From positions 1 through 6,944 of the forward strand of contig DHMA01000041.1 of assembly GCA_002405555.1 (NCBI GenBank): a stretch of 6,944 bases of DNA. The letters run 5' to 3'. The stretch is from Opitutia bacterium UBA4654 (GTDB lineage: Bacteria; Verrucomicrobiota; Verrucomicrobiia; Opitutales; Intestinicryptomonadaceae). The notes under the pieces were generated by a model, which saw only the letters and a program-made list of their open reading frames with translations, was not told where the DNA came from and did not search any database. Shown here in pieces: positions 6,901 to 6,944 of the stretch. The translations under genes and the position numbers were made by a program. The first letter of the stretch is position 1, and the number at the start of each line of letters is the position of its first letter.

Positions 6901-6916
6901 CCGCAAGGTATTGCGG
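6901..6916. promoter_or_regulatory. 16-bp inverted repeat upstream of the GH30-type gene, possible operator
   Basis: CCGCAA-GGTA-TTGCGG is a perfect 6-bp inverted repeat around four bases, about 70 bp before the start of the GH30-type gene. The CGCAA-N4-TTGCG geometry resembles operators of LacI-family regulators such as PurR sites, although the centre lacks the usual CG step. On the minus strand it is followed only by TTTCAAAA, so it is a poor terminator for whatever gene lies beyond the window. The remaining leader (6832-6900) is AT-rich; I found a TATCAT there but no convincing -35 partner. Confidence 0.3.
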
Positions 6917-6944
6917 AATGCGGACAGGAAAAATAAAAGCGGAA

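Noticed and set aside
6832..6906. Upstream TTG start adding 25 residues to the GH30-type protein
   Set aside because: The extra stretch is polar, lies in AT-rich non-coding-like DNA, and would bury the signal peptide that begins at 6831.
1..6944. CRISPR array, transposon ends, tRNA or rRNA genes, prophage or defence genes
   Set aside because: I looked for regularly spaced repeats, terminal inverted repeats with a transposase frame, and conserved RNA gene patterns on both strands and found none. Nearly all of the window is accounted for by the five genes.

Overview
The window reads like ordinary chromosome of a free-living or gut-associated heterotrophic bacterium. All five genes I can support lie on the minus strand, so transcription runs from high to low coordinates. 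The best lineage guess is the PVC group (Verrucomicrobiota, Planctomycetota or Lentisphaerota), most likely a verrucomicrobial relative. This rests on the glycosidase types and moderately GC-rich, strongly biased codons, not on any marker gene. None of the five start codons has a recognisable Shine-Dalgarno sequence; all are preceded by AT-rich leaders.

Layout in transcription order. (1) 6832-6944: leader of the first glycosidase gene, containing a 16-bp inverted repeat. (2) 6831-5242: a secreted clan GH-A hydrolase of family GH30 type. (3) 5130-5241: a compact spacer with a good intrinsic terminator that runs straight into a candidate promoter/operator for the next gene. (4) 5129-2922: a second secreted clan GH-A enzyme with an N-terminal carbohydrate-binding-like domain and a GH42/GH50 (beta-galactosidase/agarase-like) catalytic domain, followed by a textbook terminator at 2835-2869. 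(5) 2782-2315: a small GNAT acetyltransferase. (6) 2075-2314: a 240-bp AT-rich gap with three palindromic elements and no gene. (7) 2074-881 and 861-1: sucC and sucD, the two subunits of succinyl-CoA synthetase, 19 nt apart and clearly one operon. sucD lacks only about its last five codons at the window edge.

The two exported glycosidases probably act on related galactose-containing or similar plant/algal glycans outside the cytoplasm. sucCD is TCA-cycle housekeeping, and the GNAT gene is a stand-alone gene between the two blocks. I see no RNA gene, CRISPR array, transposon, prophage or defence cassette. I do not think this window holds an undescribed system. The points worth a second look are the terminator-promoter junction between the two glycosidase genes, the palindromes in the two leaders, the uniform lack of Shine-Dalgarno sites, and the unresolved substrate of the glycosidase pair.
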